Shown: positions 1-8,820 of the stretch, piece after piece
How the letters are laid out: every line of letters starts with the position of its first letter
Position numbering within the stretch: position 1 is the stretch's first letter
Assembly: GCF_002872255.1 (NCBI RefSeq)
Contig: NZ_NIPR01000033.1
Span: forward strand, 1 to 35,095
DNA from: Companilactobacillus nuruki
GTDB lineage: Bacteria > Bacillota > Bacilli > Lactobacillales > Lactobacillaceae
Direction: 5' to 3'
DNA length: 35,095 bases
Translations under genes and position numbers: made by a program
The notes under the pieces: generated by a model
What the model was told of the DNA's origin: nothing
The model's input: the letters and a program-made list of their open reading frames with translations, nothing else
Database searches by the model: none

Positions 1-5
1 CGTCT

Positions 6-38
6 TCGTCGGTAGCGTCAGATGTGGATAATAGACAT
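6..38 (+). other. Illumina Nextera adapter remnant at contig edge
   Basis: Compared base by base with the known 33-nt Nextera read-1 transposase adapter, this segment agrees at 29 of 33 positions. Differences fall at 13, 27, 32 and 38. The 14-nt tail unique to the commercial adapter is present as well as the 19-nt mosaic end (20-38), so this is not a natural IS50/Tn5 end. Genome sequence can be trusted only from about position 39. A 66-codon reading frame at 22-222 starts inside the adapter and is an artefact. Confidence 0.9.
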
Positions 39-103
39 GTTATTAGGTGCTTACAACTTGACACGTGTTGATACTAAATCTTCCACGTTATTGCCTCTTT
101 TCG

Positions 104-135
104 TAAAAAAAAACCATGACAATTCACTTTGTCAT
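104..135 (-). terminator. Intrinsic terminator after the amidohydrolase pair
   Basis: On the minus strand a 7-bp stem (ATGACAA/TTGTCAT, arms 129-135 and 116-122) is followed within two bases by a run of nine T. It lies about 115 nt beyond the stop of the 249-1448 gene and is the likely end of the 1465-2664/249-1448 transcript. The rest of 55-248 shows no gene I can support. Confidence 0.7.
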
Positions 136-248
136 AGCCTATCTCTTACTTATTACTCTACTATTTTAAAAAAATTATTGCTAGAACAATACGAAAAAAT
201 CATGAAGAATGTTCTTTCTTAAATCCTAAGCAGATATAAGGGAAAATT

Positions 249-1448
249 CTATTTCACCAATTGTCCTTTTTTATAAACTTGTTTATCCACCTGCGCAACC
301 GCCTTAATATTTTCTAGAGGATTATCATCTAAAACTAAGAAATCAGCCACTTTATCAAGCTCTAGGCTTCCATAGTTATCAGTAATACCTAACAATTCGG
401 CTGCATACTGTGTTGTTCCCAAAAGTGCCTGATATGGCTTGACACCAAGTTGGGTTATTAATTCCAATTCATCTGTTGTTCCAGTTTCAAAACTGTTAAA
501 TGGGGTTCCCGCATCTGTTCCTACTACAACTTTTACGCCTTTCTTCAGAGCCATTCCAATATTTTTAAAGAAATCTTTTTTAACTAGATCATTCTTTTTA
601 ATCATATAGTCAGGAATCTTACCAATTCCATATTTATCAATACCAGCACATGCATTCAAAGTGGGTACTAAATATACATTATTTTCTTTCATAAAGTCCG
701 CTTGTTTTTCATCAACATAGATACCATGTTCAATAGAGTCAACACCAGCATCTAAAGAAATTTGGATTCCATTATTTCCCTGTGCATGAGATGCTACGGT
801 CATATGTTTAGTATGAGCTTCCTCAACAGCTGTATGAATTTCTGCTTGGGTTAATTCCGTATCATCCACTTGATCTGTGGAAGACATAACGCCACCAGTT
901 GCCATAACCTTAATATTTTTAGCACCTCGTTTAAATTCCTGACGAACGGACTTACGCATTTCATCTGGTGAATCAACTAAATGTCCCCAAGTGACCTCGC
1001 CATTGAGTCCTTCCTTAAAGTCACCATGACCGCCTGTCATAGTCATTGGACGACCTGATGGCACAATCTCAGTACCTCCCAATCGTCCAGACTCTTGTAA
1101 TTTTCTCAACGTGATATCGACATCAAATGGACAGCCACAATCTCTAATATAAGTAACACCTGCATGTAATAAAGTATTTAAATTTTTCAATGCCGTAAAA
1201 GTTACTTCTGTTTCAGATAAATATTCCAATTTATTAGTAATTGGATTCATCATGATATGGGTATGCGCATTGATCAATCCCGGCATTATATATTTATTTT
1301 TTAAATCTACTTTTTCATTATTATCGTCCGGAACTCCGATTCCCTTAGCAATTATTTTTCCATTGTCACCAACTGTCAAATAACTATTCTTATAAATCTT
1401 GTCTTCAATTCCATTGAATAAATTCAAATTGATAAACGTCTTTGTCAT
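249..1448 (-). CDS. Metal-dependent amidohydrolase (dipeptidase-like), paralog 1
   Basis: A 399-residue cytoplasmic enzyme of the amidohydrolase superfamily, in the imidazolonepropionase-like group (COG1228). Characterised relatives are Xaa-Arg/Lys dipeptidases and N-acyl-amino-acid hydrolases. The binuclear metal site is visible: HTH at residues 62-64, a likely carboxylated Lys180 in NIKVMATGG, His221, His241 in EHG and Asp312 in GTDAGTP. The protein aligns end to end with the products at 1465-2664 and 4162-5355. An AAGGAG site overlaps the stop codon of the preceding gene, 17 nt upstream, so the two are one transcript. This copy differs at conserved places: SHAQG replaces AAHAEG and CPF replaces CAF, so its substrate may differ. 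The substrate is inferred, not shown. Confidence 0.85.
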   Translation of the reverse strand: MTKTFINLNLFNGIEDKIYKNSYLTVGDNGKIIAKGIGVPDDNNEKVDLKNKYIMPGLINAHTHIMMNPITNKLEYLSETEVTFTALKNLNTLLHAGVTYIRDCGCPFDVDITLRKLQESGRLGGTEIVPSGRPMTMTGGHGDFKEGLNGEVTWGHLVDSPDEMRKSVRQEFKRGAKNIKVMATGGVMSSTDQVDDTELTQAEIHTAVEEAHTKHMTVASHAQGNNGIQISLDAGVDSIEHGIYVDEKQADFMKENNVYLVPTLNACAGIDKYGIGKIPDYMIKKNDLVKKDFFKNIGMALKKGVKVVVGTDAGTPFNSFETGTTDELELITQLGVKPYQALLGTTQYAAELLGITDNYGSLELDKVADFLVLDDNPLENIKAVAQVDKQVYKKGQLVK

Positions 1449-1464
1449 TTTTTAAAAACTCCTT

Positions 1465-2664
1465 CTAAAATTCCTTTACACCTTTTTTGTATACGGATTT
1501 ATCAACTTGTTGAATGGCTTTCACATCTGCCACAGGATCACTATCCAAAACTAGGAAATCTGCAAATTTTCCTTCTTTTATAGTTCCGTATTCATCGTCA
1601 ATCCCCATTAATTCAGCACTATTCAAAGAGGCTTTCAGTGCCTGTTCATTAGTTACTCCTACTTGATTCATTAATTCAAATTCTTTCGTAGCATCCTTGA
1701 AGCCATTGAATGGAGTCCCTGCATCTGTCCCAAATGTTAATTTAACTCCAGCCTTAGCAGCTGCTCCAATTCGAGCATAAAATTCTTTAATAAATGAATT
1801 TGCTTTATCCAACATATATTGAGGCAGCTTACCTTGACCATATTCAGGAATTGTATAGGCAGCAATTAACGTTGGTGTTAGATAAGTACCTTTTTCCAAC
1901 ATCAGATTAATATCTTCATCAGTAATGTAAGAACCATGTTCAACTGAATCAACGCCAGCAACGATAGCATTATGAATTCCGTTAGCTCCTTCAGCATGGG
2001 CTGCAACAGTCATATGTTTAGAATGTGCCTCTTCAACGGCTGTCTTAATTTCTTCAACTGTTAACTCGGTATCATCAATTTGATCAGTGGCTGACATAAC
2101 ACCACCAGTTGCCATAACCTTAATATTTTTAGCACCTAATTTAAATTCACGACGCACGGCCTTACGCATTTCATCTGGTGAATCAACCAAATTGCCCCAA
2201 GTTGTTTCACCATCCAACCCTTCGGTAAAGTCTCCATGACCACCAGTAATACTCATTGGTCGACCTGATGGCATAATTTCAGTTCCACCTAATTGACCAG
2301 CTTCTTGCAAACGTCGTAGTTTAATATCAACATCAAATGCACAACCACAATCTCTAACATAAGTTACCCCCGCCTTTAGTAAATCTTTTAAATTATTCAA
2401 AGCTGTAAATGTAACTTCCGCTTCAGACAAATACTCTAATTTATTACTAATTGGATCCATCATGATATGGGTATGCGCATTAACCAGGCCCGGCATCACA
2501 TATTTATTTTTTAAATCAACTGTATTCTCAGTTTTGGGAGCATCATTAAACCCTAACTTAATAATCTTTCCAGATTCGTTATCTACAATAAACCAAGCAT
2601 TTTTTTGAATCTTAGTTTTATTGCCATCAAATAGATTAAAGTTTTTATATAAAGTTTGTGCCAT
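1465..2664 (-). CDS. Metal-dependent amidohydrolase (dipeptidase-like), paralog 2
   Basis: 399 residues, same family as its downstream neighbour. The metal ligands are complete: HTH at 64-66, Lys182 in NIKVMATGG, His223 in AAHAEG, His243 in VEHG and Asp314 in GTDAGTP. No signal peptide or membrane segment is present, so it acts in the cytoplasm on imported substrate. The ATG has a GGAGG site at good spacing. A strong promoter lies directly upstream (2693-2721). It is divergent from the GltS-like carrier at 2891, suggesting uptake by the carrier and hydrolysis by this enzyme. Family assignment is firm; dipeptide or N-acyl amino acid substrates are inferred from relatives. Confidence 0.87.
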   Translation of the reverse strand: MAQTLYKNFNLFDGNKTKIQKNAWFIVDNESGKIIKLGFNDAPKTENTVDLKNKYVMPGLVNAHTHIMMDPISNKLEYLSEAEVTFTALNNLKDLLKAGVTYVRDCGCAFDVDIKLRRLQEAGQLGGTEIMPSGRPMSITGGHGDFTEGLDGETTWGNLVDSPDEMRKAVRREFKLGAKNIKVMATGGVMSATDQIDDTELTVEEIKTAVEEAHSKHMTVAAHAEGANGIHNAIVAGVDSVEHGSYITDEDINLMLEKGTYLTPTLIAAYTIPEYGQGKLPQYMLDKANSFIKEFYARIGAAAKAGVKLTFGTDAGTPFNGFKDATKEFELMNQVGVTNEQALKASLNSAELMGIDDEYGTIKEGKFADFLVLDSDPVADVKAIQQVDKSVYKKGVKEF

Positions 2665-2692
2665 AGTAATGCCTCCTGAATTTATTGATCAA

Positions 2693-2721
2693 ATTCTAAG
2701 ATTTATTCTAATTTTTGTCAA
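2693..2721 (-). promoter_or_regulatory. Sigma-A promoter of the amidohydrolase pair
   Basis: Minus strand: perfect -35 TTGACA (2721-2716), 17-nt spacer, -10 TAGAAT (2698-2693), then a GGAGG and the ATG at 2664. The same TTGACA-17-TAxAxT layout stands before the third paralog at 4162-5355. Confidence 0.75.
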
Positions 2722-2816
2722 TGATAAATTAAAATATTTTAAATTTTAATAAATTAAGAAACATTATATCCTATAAGTAGTTCTGTTGAAATTAAACTTT
2801 TATCCTGAAATCAAAT

Positions 2817-2840
2817 TTGACACTATAATTAAAAAAGAAT
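2817..2840 (+). promoter_or_regulatory. Candidate promoter for the first GltS-like carrier
   Basis: TTGACA at 2817-2822 could serve as -35 with a poor -10 17 nt further on. Alternatively TATAAT at 2824-2829 is the -10 with a poor -35. The two boxes overlap too closely to be used together. The surrounding region is very AT-rich. A promoter here is likely; the exact boxes are uncertain. Confidence 0.4.
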
Positions 2841-2890
2841 AAGTTTATTTCTAATATTTCTTTAATCTTGTTATTTAGGAGGACAAGTTT

Positions 2891-4081
2891 ATGAATTATC
2901 TTATTGCTTTTACTATTGTTATGGTATTTATGTTAATTGGTGATTGGGTATCCGCCGCCACCAAGGCCTTTATCCCGTCTATTTTTATTACCGCCGTATG
3001 TTTTGTGATCGGCTTTTGGACAATCTTGCCCAAAGATATTGTCTCGCAAGCTTCCTTTAATACTCAATTTATCGGAATTGGTATTTCCTTATTGCTTGTT
3101 CACTTAGGTACTTTAATGAATTTACGAGAACTACTCGACCAATGGAAAGCTGTCTGTATTGCTTTATTGGGAGTCTGTGGAACATTAATTTTTACTTTAA
3201 TTGTTGGAACTCTTATTTTTGATTGGCATACAGTTGTTGCTGCTATTCCCCCTCTAACTGGTGGTTTAGTCGCCGCATTACTGATGACTAACGGCCTTAA
3301 AGCTGCTGGAATTACAACATTAGTTGCCCTACCCGTTTCTATGTACATTATGCATTCAATGATTGGTTACCCCTTAACATCATTTTTACTCAGAAAAGAA
3401 GGTCATCGTTTAGTTAATAAATACCAAAATGAAAAAGACGATCCAAACTCTGATGTTTCTAAAATGATCCATCAAGAACGAATTGAAAACGAAAAGAAGA
3501 AACCCATTTTTAATCTTCCTAACCAATATCAAACACCAGTCTTTATTATTGTTAAAGTTGCTTTAGTAGCATTATTAAGTAACTGGGTTGCCGGACTAAT
3601 GAATGGTGTTATCAATGCTAATGTTATTTGTTTGATTTTCGGAGTTATCGCACATCAATTAGGTTTCTTGGAAGACAATGCTTTAGATAAAGCCAAGGTT
3701 TTTAATTGGCTGATGTATGGACTTTTGGCTTATGTATTTTCACAATTAAGTCTAACCACACCTAAAGTTATTGGTGGAATCATCATCCAAATTTTAGTTC
3801 TTATTATTCTTGGAATCATTGGTATGTTCATTGCTTCTTTCTTACTTGCCAGACCATTTGGGATGACTAAAAATATGGCATTTGCTTGTTCATTAACTGC
3901 ATTATTTGGTTTCCCAGCTGATTTTATTTTAACTACCGAGGTTTGTCATAGTGTTGCTTCGAACGACGATGAAGAGGCTTATTTGACCGCCAATATTTTA
4001 CCTAAAATGTTAGTTGGTGGTTTTGCAACTGTTTCGGTTGCTTCAGTAATCATCGCTTCAATCTTTTTAAAATTACTTTAA
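2891..4081 (+). CDS. GltS-like (ESS family) membrane carrier, copy 1
   Basis: 396 residues, close to the roughly 400 of Na+/glutamate symporters of the ESS (GltS) family. There are two hydrophobic halves of about five membrane segments each, split by a charged loop near residues 168-205. Each half carries a glycine-rich re-entrant-like stretch (PPLTGGLVAALLMTNG near 118-133 and a second after LTALFGFPADF). The C-terminal pattern ILPKMLVGGFATVSVASVII resembles the last helix of GltS by eye. The ATG follows AGGAGG at good spacing. It is divergent from a cytoplasmic amidohydrolase, and the same pair recurs at 4162-6742. Substrate unknown: glutamate itself, or a small peptide or acylated amino acid fed to the hydrolases. 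Confidence 0.65.
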   Translation: MNYLIAFTIVMVFMLIGDWVSAATKAFIPSIFITAVCFVIGFWTILPKDIVSQASFNTQFIGIGISLLLVHLGTLMNLRELLDQWKAVCIALLGVCGTLIFTLIVGTLIFDWHTVVAAIPPLTGGLVAALLMTNGLKAAGITTLVALPVSMYIMHSMIGYPLTSFLLRKEGHRLVNKYQNEKDDPNSDVSKMIHQERIENEKKKPIFNLPNQYQTPVFIIVKVALVALLSNWVAGLMNGVINANVICLIFGVIAHQLGFLEDNALDKAKVFNWLMYGLLAYVFSQLSLTTPKVIGGIIIQILVLIILGIIGMFIASFLLARPFGMTKNMAFACSLTALFGFPADFILTTEVCHSVASNDDEEAYLTANILPKMLVGGFATVSVASVIIASIFLKLL

Positions 4082-4086
4082 TTTAA

Positions 4087-4146
4087 TATCAATTCAAAAA
4101 GGCTAGTTCAGAAACCGACATTTGAACTAGCCTTTTTGAATTGATA
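4087..4146. terminator. Bidirectional intrinsic terminator
   Basis: A perfect 24-bp inverted repeat (4087-4110 with 4123-4146) encloses a 12-nt loop. The A-rich and T-rich parts of the stem supply U-tracts in both directions. It separates the convergent carrier (ending 4081) and amidohydrolase (ending 4162). Confidence 0.9.
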
Positions 4147-4161
4147 ATATTTTATCTAATA

Positions 4162-5355
4162 CTAATATACTTTGATGCCTTTTTTATAAACTGATTTATT
4201 TTCTTGTTGTACGGCTTTGATATTTTTTAGTGGGTTTTCATCAAGTACTAAAAAGTCAGCTATTTTCCCTTCTGTTAATGAACCATATTTATCATCTATT
4301 CGTAATAAATGGGAACTATTTTTAGTTGCCGATAATAAAGCTTCAGCGTTAGTTGCACCAACATTGGTTAATAATTCTAATTCTTTAGGAATATCACTAA
4401 AAGTATTGAATGGTGTTCCGGCATCTGTGCCAAAAGAAATAGGTACACCAGCTTTGGTTGCAACTTTCATACGAGCATAAAATTTTTCCATGAATCCTTT
4501 AGCTTTATCAACCATATACTCTGGTAACTTTCCAGTACCATAAGTGGGTATTGAATATGTTGCTATTATTGTCGGGGTGATATAAATGTTTTTTTCCTTA
4601 ATCAATTCAATATCTTCATCACTAATCAAGCAACCATGCTCAATTGAATCAACCCCAGCCATAATTGCTCTATGTATTCCTGCAGTTCCTTCAGCATGAG
4701 CTGCTACTGTCATATGCTTGGTATGAGCTTCTTCGACAGCAACTTGTATCTCTTCTTTTGAAAACTCGACATCATCAATCTGATCGGTAGCCGACATTAC
4801 ACCACCAGTTACCATCAATTTAATATTTTTAACCCCTCTTTTAAACTCTTTGCGAACTGCTTGACGCATCTCGTCAGGCGAGTTAACAATATTACCCCAA
4901 GTTGTTTCGCCATCAATACCTTCAACAAAATCAGCGTGTCCGCCAGTTATGCTCATTGGTCGACCTGATGGCACAATCTCTGTTCCACCTAATTTATCTT
5001 CTTCTTGAAGTTTATGCAATTTTACATCGACATCAAATGCGCATCCACAATCTCTAATATAAGTAACTCCAGCTTTTAAAGCTTTTTTTAGATTCTCTAA
5101 TGCTACAAAAGTAACCTCAGTTTCTGATAAGTACTCCAATTTATTACCAATTGGTTCCATCATTAAATGAACATGTGAGTTGATCAACCCAGGCATAACA
5201 AATTTATTTTTTAAATCGATTGTATTTTTAACATTAGGTGCATCACCAAAACCAAGTTTAATAATCTTTTCATTATCAATGATAAACCAAGCATTTGGTT
5301 GTATTCGAGGATCTTTTCCATCAAACAAATTAAAATTTTTATATAAAGTTTGCAT
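4162..5355 (-). CDS. Metal-dependent amidohydrolase (dipeptidase-like), paralog 3
   Basis: 397 residues, third member of the set. Ligands: HVH at 61-63 (HTH in the two others), Lys179 in NIKLMVTGG, His220 in AAHAEG, His240 in IEHG and Asp311 in GTDAGTP. By eye it is nearer to the 1465-2664 product than to the 249-1448 product. The ATG is preceded by GGAG at about 9 nt. It has its own promoter and lies divergent from the second GltS-like carrier, repeating the module at 1465-4081. Cytoplasmic. Substrate inferred from the family only. Confidence 0.86.
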   Translation of the reverse strand: MQTLYKNFNLFDGKDPRIQPNAWFIIDNEKIIKLGFGDAPNVKNTIDLKNKFVMPGLINSHVHLMMEPIGNKLEYLSETEVTFVALENLKKALKAGVTYIRDCGCAFDVDVKLHKLQEEDKLGGTEIVPSGRPMSITGGHADFVEGIDGETTWGNIVNSPDEMRQAVRKEFKRGVKNIKLMVTGGVMSATDQIDDVEFSKEEIQVAVEEAHTKHMTVAAHAEGTAGIHRAIMAGVDSIEHGCLISDEDIELIKEKNIYITPTIIATYSIPTYGTGKLPEYMVDKAKGFMEKFYARMKVATKAGVPISFGTDAGTPFNTFSDIPKELELLTNVGATNAEALLSATKNSSHLLRIDDKYGSLTEGKIADFLVLDENPLKNIKAVQQENKSVYKKGIKVY

Positions 5356-5389
5356 TGCAGACCACTCCTCTCAGAGCTAATATGCCATG

Positions 5390-5418
5390 AGTTTAAAATC
5401 TATTTATTCTATTGTCAA
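5390..5418 (-). promoter_or_regulatory. Promoter of the third amidohydrolase
   Basis: Minus strand: -35 TTGACA (5418-5413), 17-nt spacer, -10 TAAACT (5395-5390, four of six consensus bases). Confidence 0.6.
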
Positions 5419-5475
5419 AACTAAACAATTAATTTATAGACCAATATACTTATTGTCTGATTAGGGCTTTATACA

Positions 5476-5504
5476 TTGATTAAATCATCAAAACATCATA
5501 AATT
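5476..5504 (+). promoter_or_regulatory. Candidate promoter of the second GltS-like carrier
   Basis: TTGATT (5476-5481), 17-nt spacer, TAAATT (5499-5504). Each box matches four of six consensus bases, and the position suits the ATG at 5552. Confidence 0.45.
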
Positions 5505-5551
5505 TTGCAATAAGAAACTAGAACTTATTTTTTATCTGGGAGGCTCAGTAC

Positions 5552-6742
5552 ATGACTTATCTTCTATCATTTACTATTGTTATGATCTTTATGTTAATTG
5601 GTGAGTGGATATCCGCTGCAACGAAAGCGTTCGTTCCTTCGATTTTCATTACTGCTGTACTCTTTGCAATTGGATTCTGGACCATTCTTCCTAAAAATAT
5701 TGTTGCCCAAGCATCATACACACCTCAATTTGTCGGTGTTGCTATGTCGCTTTTATTGGTACAAATGGGCAGTTTAATGAATCTGAAGGAATTATTCAAT
5801 CAATGGAAGGCTGTTTGTATCGCTTTACTGGGAGTCTGTGGAACTTTGATCTTCACTTTAGTAATTGGATCACTCTTTTTCAATTGGAAAACAGTGGTCG
5901 CAGCTGTTCCTCCATTAACTGGTGGCATCGTTGCTGCGTTATTAATGACCAATGGTCTCAAGTCTGCAGGAATCACGACTCTTGTTGCCTTACCGGTTTC
6001 AATGTTTATTATGCATTCAATGATTGGTTACCCCTTGACCGCTATTCTGCTTAGAAAAGAGGGCAAGCGTCTATCCATAAAATATCATCAGGAAAAAGAT
6101 AACCCAAATTCTGATGTTTCTAAACTAATTAGACAGCATAAAATTTCTGAGGACTCACAAAAACCTTTTCTTAACTTGCCACCGCAATTTCAAACACCAA
6201 TTTTTATTATTGCCCGTGTTGCCATTGTTGCTCTCCTAGCCAACTGGATAGGACTTTTATTACATGGTGTCATCAATGCCAATGTTATTTGTTTAATCTT
6301 CGGTGTAATTGCTCATCAATTTGGTTTCATAGAGACAAACGCCTTAGATAAAGCCAAAATTTTTAATTGGTTAATGTACGGTTTGTTAGCATATATTTTT
6401 GCTCAATTAAGCCTAACCACTCCAGCAATTATTGGAAAAATAATCATTCAAATTGTTGTATTAATTCTTTTGGGGATTTCTGGAATGTTCATTGCTTCAT
6501 TTCTACTTGCTAAACCATTTGGTTTCAGTCGTGAAATGGCCTTTGCCTGCTCATTAACCGCTCTCTTTGGTTTCCCAGCTGATTTTATTCTTACAACTGA
6601 AATCTGTCGAACTGTTGCTAAGGACAGTGATGAAGAGGCCTACTTGACTGAAAATATTCTACCTAAAATGTTGGTTGGTGGCTTCGCTACAGTGTCCGTA
6701 GCTTCTGTTATTATTGCCTCAATTTTCTTAAAATTGCTTTAA
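5552..6742 (+). CDS. GltS-like (ESS family) membrane carrier, copy 2
   Basis: 396 residues, same length as the 2891-4081 product and alignable without visible gaps, so the two are recent paralogs. Shared stretches include the PPLTGG loop, VINANVICLIFGVIAHQ, LTALFGFPADFILTTE and ILPKMLVGGFATVSVAS. Most differences fall in the charged central loop (about 168-210). GGGAGG precedes the ATG. The gene is monocistronic, ended by the hairpin at 6759-6805, and divergent from amidohydrolase 3. Substrate unknown. Confidence 0.65.
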   Translation: MTYLLSFTIVMIFMLIGEWISAATKAFVPSIFITAVLFAIGFWTILPKNIVAQASYTPQFVGVAMSLLLVQMGSLMNLKELFNQWKAVCIALLGVCGTLIFTLVIGSLFFNWKTVVAAVPPLTGGIVAALLMTNGLKSAGITTLVALPVSMFIMHSMIGYPLTAILLRKEGKRLSIKYHQEKDNPNSDVSKLIRQHKISEDSQKPFLNLPPQFQTPIFIIARVAIVALLANWIGLLLHGVINANVICLIFGVIAHQFGFIETNALDKAKIFNWLMYGLLAYIFAQLSLTTPAIIGKIIIQIVVLILLGISGMFIASFLLAKPFGFSREMAFACSLTALFGFPADFILTTEICRTVAKDSDEEAYLTENILPKMLVGGFATVSVASVIIASIFLKLL

Positions 6743-6758
6743 ATTAAATTCATTACAA

Positions 6759-6805
6759 AAAAGGTTCTAGTAATAATCAAAATCCGATTATCACTAGAAC
6801 CTTTT
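6759..6805. terminator. Bidirectional intrinsic terminator
   Basis: A 20-bp stem with one mismatch (6759-6778 with 6786-6805) and a 7-nt loop. Its AAAA/TTTT base gives U-tracts on both strands. It lies between the convergent carrier and murC. Confidence 0.85.
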
Positions 6806-6825
6806 ATATTAAAACATAACTATTT

Positions 6826-8157
6826 TTATTGTTGATTAGGATTTAAAGTACTTAACAATTGTTCATAAGCCGTTTCATACTTTTGAACATCGCCAGCACC
6901 CATGAAGATCATCACAGTATCGTGATAATCCAATAATGGTGACAAATCATCAAGTGTTAGAACATTTCCACCTTTACTGATTTTATCGCCTAAATCTTTA
7001 CTTGTTATATCACCATGAGCTTCACGAATTGAACCGAAGATATTAGTCAAGTAAACCTCATCAGCCAAATCAAGTGATTTAGCAAAATCATCCATCAAAG
7101 CTAAGGTTCTCGTATAAGTATGTGGTTGGAATACAGCAACAATTTTCTTATCAGGGTATTTTTGTCTAGCAGCATCAATTGTTGCCTTAATTTCTTGTGG
7201 ATGGTGAGCATAATCATCGATGATAACTTGATCAGCAACTTTCTTTTCACTGAAACGTCTCTTAACACCACTAAATGTTTGTAATTCACGATTGATCAAA
7301 GCATGGTCTAGTTTTTCCATATGACCAACACCAATAACAGCTAGTGAGTTCAAGACATTATGTTCACCGAACAATGGAACTTGGAAGTTACCAATATTTT
7401 CACCATTAATAGATACATCAAAAGATGATCCCTTAACAGTTCTCTTAATATTAGTTGCACGAATGTAATCTGACTCATTTAATCCATAGGTATAAATTGG
7501 GGCATCTGCCTGAATCTTCTTGGCATGTGCATCTTCACCCCAAATGAAAATACCCTTCTTAGTCTTTCTAGCTTCTGATTCAAAAGCATCGACAACATCA
7601 TCAATCCCACCGAAGAAATAATCTGGATGATCAAAATCAATATTAGTAATGATCAAATAATCTGGTGAGTAGGCCAAGAAATGACGACGATATTCATCTG
7701 CTTCAAAAACAAAGAATTTGGCATCTTTGATACCCTTACCAGTACCATCGCCGATTAAATATGACGTTTTAGCAATTCCACTCAATGTATGTGCTAAAAG
7801 TCCAGTCGTACTTGTTTTACCATGTGACCCAGCAATACCGATTGATGTATAATCATTGACCAATTTACCCACTAGTTCTGGATAAGTAATTACTGGTAAG
7901 TGCATATCATTAGCTTTTTTTATTTCTACTTGATCATCATTAAAGGCATTTCCTTTAACAATTGTTAAACCCTCATGAATATTCTTTTCATCAAAGGGTA
8001 GAATTTTAATTCCTGCTTGTTCAAGTCCACGTTGAGTAAATGTATATTTATCAATATCTGAACCTTGAATTTCATATCCTAAATCTTTCAAGATGAGTGC
8101 TAAAGCACTCATTCCTGTTCCTTTAATTCCAACAAAATGATAGACTGTCTTTTCCAT
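6826..8157 (-). CDS. murC: UDP-N-acetylmuramate--L-alanine ligase MurC
   Basis: 443 residues, the usual MurC length. It adds L-alanine to UDP-MurNAc with ATP, the first peptide-stem step of peptidoglycan synthesis, in the cytoplasm. The N-terminal Rossmann motif is GIKGTGMS at 11-17, the Mur-ligase P-loop is [12 protein letters not shown] at 107-118, and [10 protein letters not shown] and DDYAHHPQE mark the central and C-terminal domains. The AGGAG site overlaps the ytpR stop codon 8 nt upstream, so ytpR and murC are co-transcribed. MurC next to YtpR and a thioredoxin-like gene is common in lactobacilli. Confidence 0.96.
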   Translation of the reverse strand: MEKTVYHFVGIKGTGMSALALILKDLGYEIQGSDIDKYTFTQRGLEQAGIKILPFDEKNIHEGLTIVKGNAFNDDQVEIKKANDMHLPVITYPELVGKLVNDYTSIGIAGSHGKTSTTGLLAHTLSGIAKTSYLIGDGTGKGIKDAKFFVFEADEYRRHFLAYSPDYLIITNIDFDHPDYFFGGIDDVVDAFESEARKTKKGIFIWGEDAHAKKIQADAPIYTYGLNESDYIRATNIKRTVKGSSFDVSINGENIGNFQVPLFGEHNVLNSLAVIGVGHMEKLDHALINRELQTFSGVKRRFSEKKVADQVIIDDYAHHPQEIKATIDAARQKYPDKKIVAVFQPHTYTRTLALMDDFAKSLDLADEVYLTNIFGSIREAHGDITSKDLGDKISKGGNVLTLDDLSPLLDYHDTVMIFMGAGDVQKYETAYEQLLSTLNPNQQ

Positions 8158-8165
8158 AATAACTC

Positions 8166-8798
8166 CTAATCGAACAAATTCTTTGCTGCTTCAAAATCAA
8201 AAGCTTGACCAGCTTTGCCACTCTCAAGCACTAAAATACCACGTTTTTGTGGTGCATTAGGAATAGCAAGTTCTCTAGCTGAACAAATCATCCCATAGCT
8301 ATCAACACCACGCAAAGCACCAGGCCAAATCTCCGTTCCTGTAGGCATTACCGCTCCTGGTAACGCAACAACAACTAATTGTCCTTGTTCAATATTGGGT
8401 GCTCCACAAACGATTTGAACTGGTTTATCGAATCCAACATCAGTTTGAGTAATGTGTAGATGGTCTGAATCAGGATGAGCTTTGATCTCGTCAACATGTC
8501 CTATTACAAACTTAGGACTATTGTCAGTTTCTAATTCATCAGAAAAGCCTGCTTTGACAATTGCAGCATTTAAAATACTTACTTGCTCGTCATCAAGAAA
8601 TACTTGACCTGAGTTATCTTGGATACCTAGTTCCTTACCTAGGCCAAAGAAATTAAAACCGATAACTGCATCGTTATCTTCATTGAAGATACGTACAACA
8701 TTATCCTTTTGGATAGTTTCTTGTGTTTTGACATCTTCTGCTGTCTCAACAATTAAAACGTCCCCTAAAACATCTGGATTATAAAAGCTTAATAGCAA
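8166..8798 (-). CDS. ytpR: YtpR family tRNA-binding protein
   Basis: 210 residues. An N-terminal DUF4479-type domain (about 1-90) is followed by a tRNA-binding OB-fold (about 95-205) with HPDSDHLH at 108-115 and CGAPN at 131-135, as in the EMAP/PheT N-terminal domain. It is likely a cytoplasmic tRNA-binding protein of unclear physiological role. The start is TTG (8798): no ATG fits the conserved N-terminus ([12 protein letters not shown]), and a GAGGG lies about 8 nt upstream. It sits 22 nt after the thioredoxin-like gene and 8 nt before murC. Confidence 0.9.
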   Translation of the reverse strand: MLLSFYNPDVLGDVLIVETAEDVKTQETIQKDNVVRIFNEDNDAVIGFNFFGLGKELGIQDNSGQVFLDDEQVSILNAAIVKAGFSDELETDNSPKFVIGHVDEIKAHPDSDHLHITQTDVGFDKPVQIVCGAPNIEQGQLVVVALPGAVMPTGTEIWPGALRGVDSYGMICSARELAIPNAPQKRGILVLESGKAGQAFDFEAAKNLFD

Positions 8799-8820
8799 GT
8801 TCTTTCCCTCACTTGATTAA

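Noticed and set aside
39-54. 16-nt sequence just after the adapter that is the reverse complement of 34937-34952
   Set aside because: Its place next to the adapter is curious, but about one such match is expected by chance in an AT-rich 35-kb window. Flanks do not extend it.
22-222. 66-codon open frame at the left edge
   Set aside because: Its first codons are adapter sequence, it crosses a terminator of the opposite strand, and it has no ribosome binding site.
5803-6054. 83-codon frame overlapping the second carrier gene
   Set aside because: It lies out of frame within a clear membrane-protein gene that has a close paralog; a shadow frame.
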